From positions 1,334,001 to 1,398,000 of the forward strand of contig JACKEN010000001.1 of assembly GCA_020632995.1 (NCBI GenBank): a stretch of DNA of 64,000 nucleotides. The letters run 5' to 3'. The notes beneath the pieces are model-generated. The model did not search any database. It saw only the letters and a program-made list of their open reading frames with translations, and was not told the origin of the DNA. Shown here piece after piece: positions 8,156 through 18,396 of this stretch. How positions within the stretch are numbered: position 1 is the stretch's first letter; every line of letters starts with the position of its first letter. The position numbers were made by a program, and so were the translations under genes. Source of the stretch: Deltaproteobacteria bacterium (lineage in GTDB: Bacteria; Myxococcota; Kuafuiibacteriia; Kuafuiibacteriales; Kuafuiibacteriaceae).

Positions 8156-9147
8156 GAGAGCAGCTCCGAGCCGCGCAAGACCTGTTGCAGCTTCTGGAGC
8201 CGCTCGGGGCTCGGCTGCTCCGAGGGCGGCCGCACCAGGGCCGAGATCTTCTTGTGGCCCTGCAGCTCGAGCCCCGCCTTGATCAGGCCGAAGGGCACCC
8301 ACGCCTCGCTCTCGCTGCGGGTGAGGGGGCGCTGGGCCAGCTTGGCGGCGAGCTTCTCGACCCCCTGCTGCTCCTCGGGCGACCGAGGCGGGCCCAGGAA
8401 GCTCACCGCGGGCTCGGCGATGCGCTGGATCTTGCGGACCGCGTCCACGTCACCGCGCTTCACCCCCTCGAGGACCTTCTGCGAGGCCTCCACCGCCAGC
8501 ACCGAGAGCCCGCACACCACCGCGGTGGCGCCAGAGCGCGCGGCGCCGGCGAAGGTCAGCGCGCACCCGCTGAGCACCGACGCCGCCTTGTTGCCCTTGA
8601 AGCGCCGGGCCCAGACCTTCACCTGGGCAGGCGGGGACTGCGGCAGGAACACCCCCGCGAGCCCCGGGTGCTTGGCCAGCGTGGCCTGCTCCTCGGGCGC
8701 CAGCAGGTCGACCGCGTTCTGGGGGCGAACCGTGATGTAGACAGGCAGCGCCACCGAGCGCGCCACCCGGTCCACGTGCCGGTACAGCTCGCGGTAGCCC
8801 AGCCCGGGCACCGCCAGCGGGCTCACCAGGATCCCGGTGGCGCCCTTCCCCTCCGCGAAGCGGGCCAGATCCATCGCCTCCCGGGTGCCGGGGGCGGAGA
8901 CCGAGACCAGCAGGTTGGATTGCCCTTGGAGCTTCGCGGCGACGCGCTCGATCAGCGCGCGCCGCTCGTCCGGCAGGAGGAAGGGATCCTCGGCCGCCTC
9001 GGTCAACAGCGCCACCCCGCCCACCCCGTGCTGGCGGAGGTACCCCACCAGCAGCTCCAGCCCCGCGGAGTCCACCTTGCCCTGCTCATCGAAGAACGTG
9101 GGCAACGCGACGAAGAGGCTGGCGAAGGGGACGGAGGCGGAGCTCAT
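8152..9147 (-). CDS. DapA-superfamily protein lacking the Schiff-base lysine
   Basis: The 331-residue protein has the TIM-barrel pattern of the dihydrodipicolinate synthase/N-acetylneuraminate lyase family (opening FASLFVALPTFFDEQGKVD, then VGYLRQHGVGGVALLTEAAEDP). Key residues differ. Where the family has the Schiff-base lysine (GIKEATG), this protein has AGVFLPQSPP; the Tyr of the family's YYN region is replaced in VSPLAVPG. Standard aldolase chemistry is therefore unlikely, and calling it dapA would be misleading. It overlaps the upstream H1-like gene (ATGA) and the downstream SdpI-family gene (GTGA), so all three are probably made from one message. A ligand-binding or regulatory role is possible but unproven. 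Confidence 0.8.
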   Translation of the reverse strand: MSSASVPFASLFVALPTFFDEQGKVDSAGLELLVGYLRQHGVGGVALLTEAAEDPFLLPDERRALIERVAAKLQGQSNLLVSVSAPGTREAMDLARFAEGKGATGILVSPLAVPGLGYRELYRHVDRVARSVALPVYITVRPQNAVDLLAPEEQATLAKHPGLAGVFLPQSPPAQVKVWARRFKGNKAASVLSGCALTFAGAARSGATAVVCGLSVLAVEASQKVLEGVKRGDVDAVRKIQRIAEPAVSFLGPPRSPEEQQGVEKLAAKLAQRPLTRSESEAWVPFGLIKAGLELQGHKKISALVRPPSEQPSPERLQKLQQVLRGSELLS

Positions 9148-10790
9148 CCCTGCTCGATCCGGCGGACGCCGAGCTTCTCGATGAACAGCTCCTGCAGGTA
9201 GCGGATGTCCCGGTCGGTGCTCTTCACCCCGCGGATCGCGGCCAGGAGTGACTCGTTGGGCCGCACCCGGCCCCGGTCGTCGAGCTCGAGGAGCTCCTCG
9301 AGCGCGAGCTTCGAGAGCTTGTCGTCGCCGAGGTTGATGACCTTCACCAGGACGGACTGGTCCGGCGGCAGGCCCCACTTGTTGTCCACCAGCTCCCGGG
9401 CATAGGCCAGGGCCTGCTTGCGGTCCTCGCTCATGCGCAGGCCGGTGGTGATCTGATCCCGCTGGCTCACCCGGATCTCGAACTCCGAGCGGTACGGCTT
9501 CTTCTCTTCCTCGGGGACGGGCGGGGTGTTGTCGGTCCAGGCCGGCGCGATCTGGCGGAACGCCGCCTCGGCCGCCGCCCGCTGCTTCTCGGCCACCGAC
9601 ATGGGGCGCGCGCCCGCGGTCTGGCCCTCGGCCTTGGGCAGGATGCCCTTGGTGCTCTGCAGCTTCGGGTTGATGTCGAGCACCTTCCCGCGGCGTGCCT
9701 GCCGCTCTCCCGCCTTGAGGCGCACCACCCCCCGGGTGGGCGGCGCCTCGGGCGCCACCTCGGGCGCGGGCGTCGCAGCCACCGCCGGGCGGCGGCGGAT
9801 CACCCCGCGGGCGGCCCCCGTATTCACGTCTTGCGTCACACGCTTCTCCTCGCCCGCGCTGGCGGGCGCTGCGCCGGTCTCACTCTTCTTGCCGGCGGTC
9901 TTCCCCGAGCCCCCCCTGGGCTCCGGGGTCTTGCGCGCGACCGAACCGGTCGCAGCGCTGGGTGCGGTGGCCTGCGGGGCGGCGCCCATCGCAGGCTTGG
10001 TTGCGGCCTTCGGGACGGCGGCCGTGGCGTTCGCGTTGGCCTTGGCCGACGCCGCCTTCGGGGCCTTGCCAGCCGGCGCGGCCTTCGCCGCGGGCGGCTT
10101 CGTCGTGGCCACGACCTTCTTCGCGGTGGCCACGGCCTTCTTCGCGGTGGGCACCGCCGGTGCCTTCTTCGCGGTCGCCTTGGCGACCGGCTTCGTCGTC
10201 GCCTTGGCGACTGGCTTGGTCGTCGCCTTGGCGACTGGCTTCGTCGTCGCCTTGGCGCCAGCCTTCACCTGCGCCTTGGCGACCGGCTTCGTCGTCGCCT
10301 TGGCGACCGGCTTCACCGCGGCCACGGCCTTCTTCGGCGTCGCCTTCGCGACCGGCTTCACCTGCGCCTTGGCCCCGGTGGACTTCGCGGTGGCCTTGCC
10401 GTCGGCGGCCTTCTTCGTCGCGACCTTCCGGGCGACCGTCGTCACCTTCGCCGCGGGCTTGGTGGCGGCCTTCTTTGCCGCAGCCTTCTGGCCGCTCGCC
10501 TTCTTCGCCGGCGCCTTGGCCACCTTCTTGGCGGTGACCTTCTTCGCCGGCGCCTTGGCCACCTTCTTGGTGGTGACCTTCTTCGCCACGGCCTTCGCCG
10601 CCGACGCCTTCTTCACGCCAACCTTCGCGACCGCGGCCTTCTTCCCAGCCGTCCTGGCCGCGGCCTTCTTCTTCGCCGCGGGGGGCCTTGGGCCTGCAGC
10701 ACCGGGCTTCTTCGCGGCGGCGGCCTTCTTCTTGGCCGCGGGCGCCTTGGGCGTGCTCGGCTTCTTGGCCGGCGTGCGCTTCGTGCTCAT
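9144..10790 (-). CDS. Histone-H1-like Lys/Ala/Pro-rich protein with small C-terminal domain
   Basis: The protein has 548 residues. Roughly residues 1-330 are low-complexity AKK, PAKK and TTKPVAK repeats like the tail of histone H1, strongly basic and expected to bind DNA. After an acidic-to-neutral linker, the last ~110 residues look globular (SEFEIRVSQRDQITTGLRM, then QELFIEKLGVRRIEQG), with no family that I recognise. It is the first gene of an overlapping trio with the DapA-like and SdpI-like genes. The repeat half also leaves a long ORF on the opposite strand, which is an artefact of the repeated codons. A nucleoid-structuring role is likely from composition; the C-terminal domain could give it a specific partner. 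Confidence 0.85.
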   Translation of the reverse strand: MSTKRTPAKKPSTPKAPAAKKKAAAAKKPGAAGPRPPAAKKKAAARTAGKKAAVAKVGVKKASAAKAVAKKVTTKKVAKAPAKKVTAKKVAKAPAKKASGQKAAAKKAATKPAAKVTTVARKVATKKAADGKATAKSTGAKAQVKPVAKATPKKAVAAVKPVAKATTKPVAKAQVKAGAKATTKPVAKATTKPVAKATTKPVAKATAKKAPAVPTAKKAVATAKKVVATTKPPAAKAAPAGKAPKAASAKANANATAAVPKAATKPAMGAAPQATAPSAATGSVARKTPEPRGGSGKTAGKKSETGAAPASAGEEKRVTQDVNTGAARGVIRRRPAVAATPAPEVAPEAPPTRGVVRLKAGERQARRGKVLDINPKLQSTKGILPKAEGQTAGARPMSVAEKQRAAAEAAFRQIAPAWTDNTPPVPEEEKKPYRSEFEIRVSQRDQITTGLRMSEDRKQALAYARELVDNKWGLPPDQSVLVKVINLGDDKLSKLALEELLELDDRGRVRPNESLLAAIRGVKSTDRDIRYLQELFIEKLGVRRIEQG

Positions 10791-11385
10791 GCGTTCGTAT
10801 CTCCTGGACGCTGGCGATAGCCTCAGGCCGTCATCGCCGCGCCTCTGTGTTCTGTGCGGAGTCGTCCGGGCGCGGGGCCCGGGTCAGGGCTTGGGCCCAG
10901 GGATCGCGCAGACCGCCCGTACAGGCCCAAGCTACCAGAAATGAACGGGATCTCAAGGGGTTGACCGCCATTCCCGAAGCCCCGCTCGGCCCCTGTGCAG
11001 ACCAGCTTGCGGGCCCGGTCCCGCTTGGGGGAGCCCTCGGGGCGGGCGGACGACGTGATCCGGGCGACGAGGACAGCGTCCTCATCGCAGCGCGTCCTTC
11101 GGAACGTGACGACGGTGATGTGCACGTCGGACTCCGCACCTCGACCTGGCGGGTCATGCCAACCCGCTGCCGGAGGTGCCGCGGACCGCCACCAGCAACA
11201 CTCCGCGCCCGAGCCGCTCCCACAGGGATCGCCTCGGCGCGCGCTCGGCCCGGATCCGGGCTCGATCAGACCTCGACTCGAAGTCATCTATGACCGTGTT
11301 GGCCAGGAGCTCGAGTCACCAACATCAGAGTTGGTGGACCCGTTGGCGGCCTATCAGGTGCGACCCTCAGCCGTCAAGGCAAGAG
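10791..11385. other. 595-bp intergenic stretch without a supported gene
   Basis: This lies between the starts of the H1-like gene and the end of the topoisomerase gene. Short ORFs exist on both strands (for example 10823-11287 on the minus strand), but they lack a recognisable domain, a ribosome-binding site or a consistent coding pattern. I see no tRNA, riboswitch or convincing hairpin. It presumably contains the leader and promoter of the 9144-10790 gene, but no promoter close to consensus could be picked out. Confidence 0.5.
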
Positions 11386-14238
11386 TCATGCCGGCGTCTG
11401 GGCCTCATCATCGACCGGCTCGCTCTTCTTCTTCGCGCCCGCCTTCTTGGTCGCCTTCTTCTTCGTCGCGGACTTCTTGGCGGTGGTCTTCTTCGCCGGG
11501 GCCTTCTTCTTCGCCGGGGCCTTCTTCTTCGCCGGGGCCTTCTTCTCGGCCTCACCGCCCTCCGCCTCGCCTTCGGCCTTGCCCTTCTTCGCCTCGTTGC
11601 CCCGGGGCGGGAACTCGAAGCCGTGCCGGCCGTTGTCCTTCATGAACAACGTAGCGCTGAAGGGTCGGCCGCGCTTCGAGATGAAGTCGGTGAGGACCTC
11701 GGTCTTGCCCTCTTTGAAGAAGGACTCCGCCTCCTCGCGGGTGACCTCGCGCTTGCAGACCGTGCGCGGCAGGAGCGACGCGCAGTACGTCATGCCCTCC
11801 GGCACCTGCTTGGGCTTCACCGGGATCGGATCCGCGTCGTCGCGCCCGAGGGCCCGCAGCACCTCGAGGCCCTTCGTGCAGATGAAGGTCGAGCGGGTCT
11901 CGGTGATCTCGCCCTCCTTGCAGGTGGGGCACGGCGCGAGCGGGGCGTCGTTCACGTCGTACTCGGGGGTGGCCGACCCGGCCTCCTCCTCCTCGCCGCC
12001 CTCCACGCGCTCCACCTCGACCTCGCCGTCGTTCAGCACCAGCACGCCGCGATAGGTGCGGCCCTGGCGGGTGGCGAAGCCGTCGAGCGGGCGGGAGCGC
12101 CCATCGGCGAGCAGCTCCCGGACCGTCATCGGATCGATGTAGCGGCCGTTCTTGTCCTTCCAGACCCGGAACGGGCAGTCCTCGACCACCGGGATCTCGG
12201 CGTCCTTCTTCTTGGCCTTCTTGGCCTCCTTGGCCGCCTTCTTGGCCTCCTCGAGGCCCTCGGGCTCCTTGCAGCGGTAGAACCAGGAGCGCTCGTACAC
12301 CGGGCGCTGGCACAGCGGGCAGGACCCGAGCACCTCGTCATCCGGGAACAGATCTTCGAACTCGAAGCCCTTGGTGAGCTCCACGATCTCCTTCGCGTAC
12401 TCGTAGATCTCCGCCATGAAGGCGTTCTGGGCCATGCGCCCGTGCTCCACCTCGCCCATGTGCCGCTCGAGCTCGCCGGTGAGCGCGGGCGAGGCGAGCC
12501 GATCCGCGTGCATGCGCCGGAGGATGTCGATGAGCCGGATCCCCTTCACCGAGGGCTTGAGCGCCTTGCCCGCCCTGAGGACGTAGCCCTTGCCGATCAG
12601 GTTCTCGATGATGTCCGCGCGGGTGGCCGGGGTCCCGATCCCGGAGTCCTTCATGGCCTCCGCGGTCTCCTCGTCCTCCACGTACTTTCCCGCGTTCTCC
12701 ATCAAGGAGAGCAGGCGCGCTTCGTTGATCCGCGGCAGGGGCTTGGTCTCGTCGGCCAGGACCTCGTACCCCTTCGTGTCGACCGGCACGCCGTCGGCCT
12801 GGTCCTGATCCGGCACCAGGGGCGAGAGGCCCCCTGCTCCGCCCTCGTTGTCGCCCAGCACCTCACGCCAGCCCGGCACCTGCAGCACCTTGGAGCGCGA
12901 GCGGAACGACTCGCCGTCGACCGACGTGATCCGCTCGACCCGCGACCACAGCGCGGGCGGGTGGAACGCGGCGAGGAAGCGGCGGGTCACCAGGTCGTAG
13001 AGGCGCGCGTCGTCCCCCGAGAGGCTGGCCGGGGCCGACTCGCCGGTGGGGATGATCGCGAAGTGGTCGCTGATCTTCGTGTCGTCGAAGATCCGCTGGG
13101 TGTTCAGCAGGCCGTCCTTCTGCAGGCGCACGCACGAGGCCGCGAAGCGCGCGTCGGCCTTCAGGGCCTCGATGATGTCGTCCACCACCGGCCGGTAGTC
13201 GGTGGGCAGCGCCTTGGCGTCGGTACGCGGGTAGGTGAGGATCTTGTGGGCCTCGTAGCACCGCTGGGCCGCGTTCAGGGTGCGCTTGGCCGACCACCCG
13301 AAGCGCCGGTTGGCCTCCCGCTGCAGGCTCGTGAGGTCGAAGAGCGGGGGCGCCGCCTCCTTCGAGGGCTTCCGGGTCTCGGACGCGCTGGCAGGCTTTC
13401 CGGCGAGGCGGGCCACCAGGCTCTGGGCGGTGGCCTCGTCGAGGATCCGATCCTCCTTGGCGTCGTCCGCCCCGTCCTCGCTCGAGCGCTCCGCCTGGGC
13501 GCTCTTGAAGTTGGGATCGAACCAGGTGCCCTCGTACAGCTCGCCGGCGTGGGCGAACTGGCCCTTCACACGCCAGAACGGCACCGGCACGTGGCTCAGC
13601 ACCTCGAGCTCCCGGTTCACGAGCATGGCCAGGGTCGGGGTCTGGACCCGGCCCGCGCTCCACGCCTGGTTCTCGGAGCGGGTCTTCAGGCGCCGGGTCA
13701 GGGCCCGGGTCGCGTTCATGCCGATCACCCAATCGGAGTAGTTCCGGCAGTGGGCGGCGGCGGAGAGGCCCTCGTACTTCTTGCCCGGCTGGAGCGCCGA
13801 GAAGCCGGTCTGGATGGCCTTCTTGGTCATGGACTGCAGCCACAGCCGCTCGACCGGCTGGGGCACGCCCAGGAACTCCACCAGCTCACGGAAGATCAGC
13901 TCGCCCTCACGCCCGGCATCGCAGGCGTTCACCACGCCCTCCAGGTCGTCCCGCTTCGCCAGCTTCTTGATCGTCTGGATGCGGTCCCGGGTGCCCGGCT
14001 TGGGCTTCATGGGGAAGACGAAGTTCTCGGGCAGGATCGGGAGGGTGTCCAGGGTCCAGCGCTTGTACTTCTCGTCCAGGTCCTCGGGGGCCACCAGCTC
14101 CAGCAGGTGACCCACCGCGAACGTCACGAGGTACTCGTCGCTCTCCCAGTACCCGTCCTCCTCAGCGAAACCCCCGAGGGCCGCCACGATATCCTTGGCG
14201 ACGCTGGGTTTCTCCGTAATGACCAGCCGCTTACCCAT
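11386..14238 (-). CDS. topB: DNA topoisomerase III-type (type IA) with zinc ribbons and H1-like tail
   Basis: The 950-residue enzyme opens with the Toprim motif of topoisomerase III (MGKRLVITEKPSVAKDI) and the acidic Toprim residues NACDAGREGELI. The cleavage-domain catalytic Tyr sits in ILTYPRTD at about residue 338. Cys pairs in the C-terminal half (CPLCQRPVY, CPTCKEGEI) suggest zinc ribbons. The last ~60 residues are a basic APAKKKAPAKK tail ending DDEAQTPA. Type IA enzymes relax negative supercoils and decatenate through a covalent 5'-phosphotyrosine link. ATG at 14238 was chosen over GTG at 14265 because MGKRLVITEKPS is the usual start of the family. The tail resembles that of the neighbouring H1-like protein and is unusual for the family. 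Confidence 0.93.
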   Translation of the reverse strand: MGKRLVITEKPSVAKDIVAALGGFAEEDGYWESDEYLVTFAVGHLLELVAPEDLDEKYKRWTLDTLPILPENFVFPMKPKPGTRDRIQTIKKLAKRDDLEGVVNACDAGREGELIFRELVEFLGVPQPVERLWLQSMTKKAIQTGFSALQPGKKYEGLSAAAHCRNYSDWVIGMNATRALTRRLKTRSENQAWSAGRVQTPTLAMLVNRELEVLSHVPVPFWRVKGQFAHAGELYEGTWFDPNFKSAQAERSSEDGADDAKEDRILDEATAQSLVARLAGKPASASETRKPSKEAAPPLFDLTSLQREANRRFGWSAKRTLNAAQRCYEAHKILTYPRTDAKALPTDYRPVVDDIIEALKADARFAASCVRLQKDGLLNTQRIFDDTKISDHFAIIPTGESAPASLSGDDARLYDLVTRRFLAAFHPPALWSRVERITSVDGESFRSRSKVLQVPGWREVLGDNEGGAGGLSPLVPDQDQADGVPVDTKGYEVLADETKPLPRINEARLLSLMENAGKYVEDEETAEAMKDSGIGTPATRADIIENLIGKGYVLRAGKALKPSVKGIRLIDILRRMHADRLASPALTGELERHMGEVEHGRMAQNAFMAEIYEYAKEIVELTKGFEFEDLFPDDEVLGSCPLCQRPVYERSWFYRCKEPEGLEEAKKAAKEAKKAKKKDAEIPVVEDCPFRVWKDKNGRYIDPMTVRELLADGRSRPLDGFATRQGRTYRGVLVLNDGEVEVERVEGGEEEEAGSATPEYDVNDAPLAPCPTCKEGEITETRSTFICTKGLEVLRALGRDDADPIPVKPKQVPEGMTYCASLLPRTVCKREVTREEAESFFKEGKTEVLTDFISKRGRPFSATLFMKDNGRHGFEFPPRGNEAKKGKAEGEAEGGEAEKKAPAKKKAPAKKKAPAKKTTAKKSATKKKATKKAGAKKKSEPVDDEAQTPA

Positions 14239-14335
14239 GTCCGCGGGAGCTAAGCCACAACTCACCGGCCCCTGGCAAGGGGTCTTGGCGCTCTAGTATG
14301 GGAATTGCGGGGCCCGAGGGGGGCCTAGGGCGGGC

Positions 14336-15928
<1,593 letters not shown>

Positions 15929-16099
15929 CAGTTCCTTCTGCCCCGCCCCGGGCCACATGGGCACCGGCTTGGGTCGACCCCCAGGGTCGCACGTGCTTTT
16001 GCCGCGCTAGCCGTCACTGTAGGCTGCGAAACCGGTCTCCCAGAATTTCGGGATGGGCTCGGGATCGAGAAGCGACGGATAGGGCGTCGGCAGGCGGGG

Positions 16100-16128
16100 A
16101 ACCTAAGGGTCTCGATGGGCCTTGTCAA
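16100..16128 (-). promoter_or_regulatory. Sigma70-type promoter of rpsA
   Basis: Read on the minus strand: TTGACA (16128-16123), a 17-bp spacer, then TAGGTT (16105-16100). The -35 is a perfect match, the spacing is ideal, and the -10 keeps T1, A2 and T6. It points at rpsA with a predicted leader of about 165 nt, long enough for the autogenous control known for S1 mRNAs, though I see no defined structure. Confidence 0.7.
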
Positions 16129-16280
16129 AGGGAATCGAACGATCCCCCTGCCCCCCCGTGCTAGCACCCCATGAGCTTGCACAAGAGTATGGGAGTGGTG
16201 GTCCCGCGCAATGTGCTCCGTCCGAACCCGTTGTGTTTCTCCCGAGGCCGTGGAGGCCGGTCCGCTGGCCTCTTCGCGGT

Positions 16281-16309
16281 TTGACACCCGTACATTCCGC
16301 GGCTAGATT
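16281..16309 (+). promoter_or_regulatory. Sigma70-type promoter of the TolQRR operon
   Basis: TTGACA (16281-16286), a 17-bp spacer and TAGATT (16304-16309) form a strong promoter facing the motor operon, with transcription predicted to begin near 16317. It stands back-to-back with the rpsA promoter, about 150 bp away. The remaining sequence in the 15929-16455 gap shows no gene. Confidence 0.7.
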
Positions 16310-16455
16310 TCGCAGCGCTTTCCCGGGACCCACGGCGGGCGCTGCGCTCCGGCCGTGGCCTTGGGGGCCGAGGATCCCGTTGGCGGGTGGCCTCGATACG
16401 CGAGCGCGTTCACACCGCGAGCCAAATCTCTCAGGGCAAGGAAGCACTACCGGCA

Positions 16456-17103
16456 ATGGCAGAACTCGGGCACATCATCGAGACGGGCGGCGCCCCAATG
16501 ATCGCGAACATCTTCTTCTTGATGGTCTCCATCGCGATCATCATCGACCGGACCATCGCGGTCTTCTTCCAGCTGAACCTGAACGGCGGACGCTTCATGA
16601 GCCAGGTGGAGAAGCTCGTGGTGAGCGACAACATCGACAAGGCCGTCAAGCTCTGCAACGCCGCCCCCAAGGCGGCCCTGGCCCGGGTGCTCCGGGCCGG
16701 CCTGACCCGCGCCAACCGCGGCGTCCTCGAGATCGGCAACGCGATCGAGGAAGAGACCCTCGCCGTGACGCCCCAGGTGATGAAGCGGGTGGCGGCGCTG
16801 TGGTCGCTCGCCAACATCGCGGTGCTCGTCGGCCTCTTCGGCACCGTGCTCGGGCTGATCAAGGCCTTCAAGGCGATCGGCTTCGCGGCCCCCGAGCAGA
16901 AGCAGGCGCTCCTGACGAACGGCATCTCCGAGGCCATGAACAACACCGCGTTCGGCCTCCTGATCGCGGTCATCTGCATCGTCGGCCACCTCGTCATCAG
17001 CTCCCAGGCCAAGCGGATCATCGAGGAGATCGAGCTGCACAGCCTGAAGCTGGAGAACATGCTCTCCCGTCGGGCCGTGGCCGAGCTGCCTGAGGGCCGC
17101 TGA
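16456..17103 (+). CDS. TolQ/ExbB/MotA-family proton channel protein
   Basis: The 215-residue inner-membrane protein has three hydrophobic segments: near residues 15-38 (IANIFFLMVSIAIIIDRTIAVFF), near 120-140 (IAVLVGLFGTVLGLI) and near 160-185 (AFGLLIAVICIVGHLVI), the usual TolQ layout. The LFGTVLGLI segment is the family signature. TolQ homologues form the pentameric stator that uses the proton gradient to drive a TolR dimer. ATG at 16456 fits the family start; an upstream GTG at 16387 adds a poorly conserved stretch. It is the first gene of a three-gene operon with two TolR-like genes, the same composition as the gliding motor AglRQS of Myxococcus, although Tol-Pal or another energiser cannot be excluded. 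Confidence 0.88.
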   Translation: MAELGHIIETGGAPMIANIFFLMVSIAIIIDRTIAVFFQLNLNGGRFMSQVEKLVVSDNIDKAVKLCNAAPKAALARVLRAGLTRANRGVLEIGNAIEEETLAVTPQVMKRVAALWSLANIAVLVGLFGTVLGLIKAFKAIGFAAPEQKQALLTNGISEAMNNTAFGLLIAVICIVGHLVISSQAKRIIEEIELHSLKLENMLSRRAVAELPEGR

Positions 17104-17125
17104 ACCGGAAGGCTCGGCTGCCGCC

Positions 17126-17761
17126 ATGTCCAACTCCGAGGAAAAGAAGGGCTACCGGCACGCCAACACTGGCACCGGGACCTACTCTCACGAGGACTTC
17201 ACCTACGTCCGCAAGAAGCGCGGCCGCCTCTCCGAAGAGGCGGGCGGGGGCGGCGAGGAGGCGGGCGAGCTCAACATCGTCCCCTACCTCGACATCCTGG
17301 TGAACCTCATCATGTTCATGCTGGTGGCCCAGGCGACCCTGGTCTCCCTCGGCATGATCGACGTGACCGCCCCGAGCTACGCGGTGGTCCCCGGCGGCGG
17401 AGGCGGCGAAGACGACAAGCCGAAGCTGCGCCTCACCGTCGGGATCGGGAAGGACGGCTTCTACATCGCGGCCAAGGGCGGCGTGCTGCCCGGCGAGACC
17501 GAGCCGACGGGCGACCTCACGGCCGAGGGCGTGACCCGGACCGCGCCGACGATCCCGCTCCGGGGCGACGGGAGCTACGACTTCCCGGTGCTCGCCCGCA
17601 AGCTGCGGGGGATCAAGGTGGCCTTCCCCGACACCACCGCGGTGTACGTGGCGGCCGAGCCCTCCACTCCCTACGAGGTCATCGTGAAGACCTTGGACGC
17701 CACCCGCGAGGATGCCCAGGGCCTCCTGTTCCCCAACGTGGCCTTCACCCAGATCAACTGA
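17126..17761 (+). CDS. TolR/ExbD-family protein, first of two
   Basis: The 211-residue protein has a basic cytoplasmic N-terminus (~50 residues, with a Gly/Glu-rich stretch), one membrane helix (LNIVPYLDILVNLIMFMLV) carrying the conserved proton-accepting Asp, and a periplasmic domain. The helix Asp in the motif P-Y-L-D is the residue that TolR uses with TolQ. A loop of GGGGGED separates the helix from the folded domain. It starts 22 bp after the tolQ-like gene and 17 bp before the second TolR-like gene, so the three should be co-transcribed from 16281-16309. Confidence 0.87.
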   Translation: MSNSEEKKGYRHANTGTGTYSHEDFTYVRKKRGRLSEEAGGGGEEAGELNIVPYLDILVNLIMFMLVAQATLVSLGMIDVTAPSYAVVPGGGGGEDDKPKLRLTVGIGKDGFYIAAKGGVLPGETEPTGDLTAEGVTRTAPTIPLRGDGSYDFPVLARKLRGIKVAFPDTTAVYVAAEPSTPYEVIVKTLDATREDAQGLLFPNVAFTQIN

Positions 17762-17778
17762 CAGGTGGCTGAATCCCA

Positions 17779-18354
17779 ATGACCACGTCCTCCACCAGCC
17801 CCCAGCCGACCGCGCAAGCGATGTACGAGGCCCACCGCAAGCGGCGGGTCCACAAGCATCGCAACAAGAAGAACGAAGACGAGATCTCGTATCTGAACAT
17901 CACGCCGATGCTCGACATGATGACCATCATCCTGGTCTTCCTGTTGAAGAGCTTCGCGTCTTCGTCGGCCGACGTGAACGTGGCCAACCTCACCCTCCCC
18001 CACTCCACGACCAAGCTGGAGATCGAGGAGGCGCTCCAGCTGATGATCACCCAGAAGGAGATCCTGCTGGACCAGAAGGTGGTGGCCCAGCTCGGCCCCG
18101 GCGGCACCCTCCTCGCCGAGGATCTGCCCGAGGGCATCAACGGCTACCTCGTGAAGCCGCTGTACGACTCCCTCGAGGCCCGGGCCGACTACTTCAAGCG
18201 CATCGAGGAGTACGGCGGCACCCAGTTCGTGGGGCGCATCGCGGTCATCGCCGACAAGAACACGTCGTACCAGACCCTCTTCAAGGTGCTCTACACCGCG
18301 GGTCGCGCCGAGTTCGGGGTGTTCCGGCTCTTCGTGCAGAAGCCCGCGGGCTGA
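17779..18354 (+). CDS. TolR/ExbD-family protein, second of two
   Basis: The 191-residue protein has a basic N-terminus rich in Arg/Lys/His (HRKRRVHKHRNKKNED), one membrane helix with the conserved Asp (LNITPMLDMMTIILVFLLKSF) and a periplasmic domain. It differs clearly from its neighbour, so the stator probably contains a TolR heterodimer, as proposed for AglQ and AglS of the Myxococcus gliding machinery. This is the last gene of the operon, ending 42 bp from the convergent cmk stop. Confidence 0.87.
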   Translation: MTTSSTSPQPTAQAMYEAHRKRRVHKHRNKKNEDEISYLNITPMLDMMTIILVFLLKSFASSSADVNVANLTLPHSTTKLEIEEALQLMITQKEILLDQKVVAQLGPGGTLLAEDLPEGINGYLVKPLYDSLEARADYFKRIEEYGGTQFVGRIAVIADKNTSYQTLFKVLYTAGRAEFGVFRLFVQKPAG

Positions 18355-18396
18355 TCCGCGCCCGCGACGCGCGCCGGCAAGGCGCCTTGCGCTCGG

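Noticed and set aside
9526..10944. Ala/Phe/Thr-rich ORF opposite the H1-like gene
   Set aside because: Its low complexity is the complement of AKK-type codons.
10823..11287. 154-residue minus-strand ORF in the intergenic stretch before the H1-like gene
   Set aside because: No domain, no convincing ribosome-binding site, and overlapping ORFs on the other strand of similar quality.
11176..14253. 1,025-residue ORF on the plus strand opposite the topoisomerase
   Set aside because: It is the antisense of topB. Its sequence is Leu/Gly/His/Arg-rich with no domain, typical of a shadow frame in GC-rich DNA.
14239..14335. Possible terminator after rpsA
   Set aside because: A five-pair GC stem (CCCCT/AGGGG) exists but has no T-run, so it is not supported as a rho-independent terminator.
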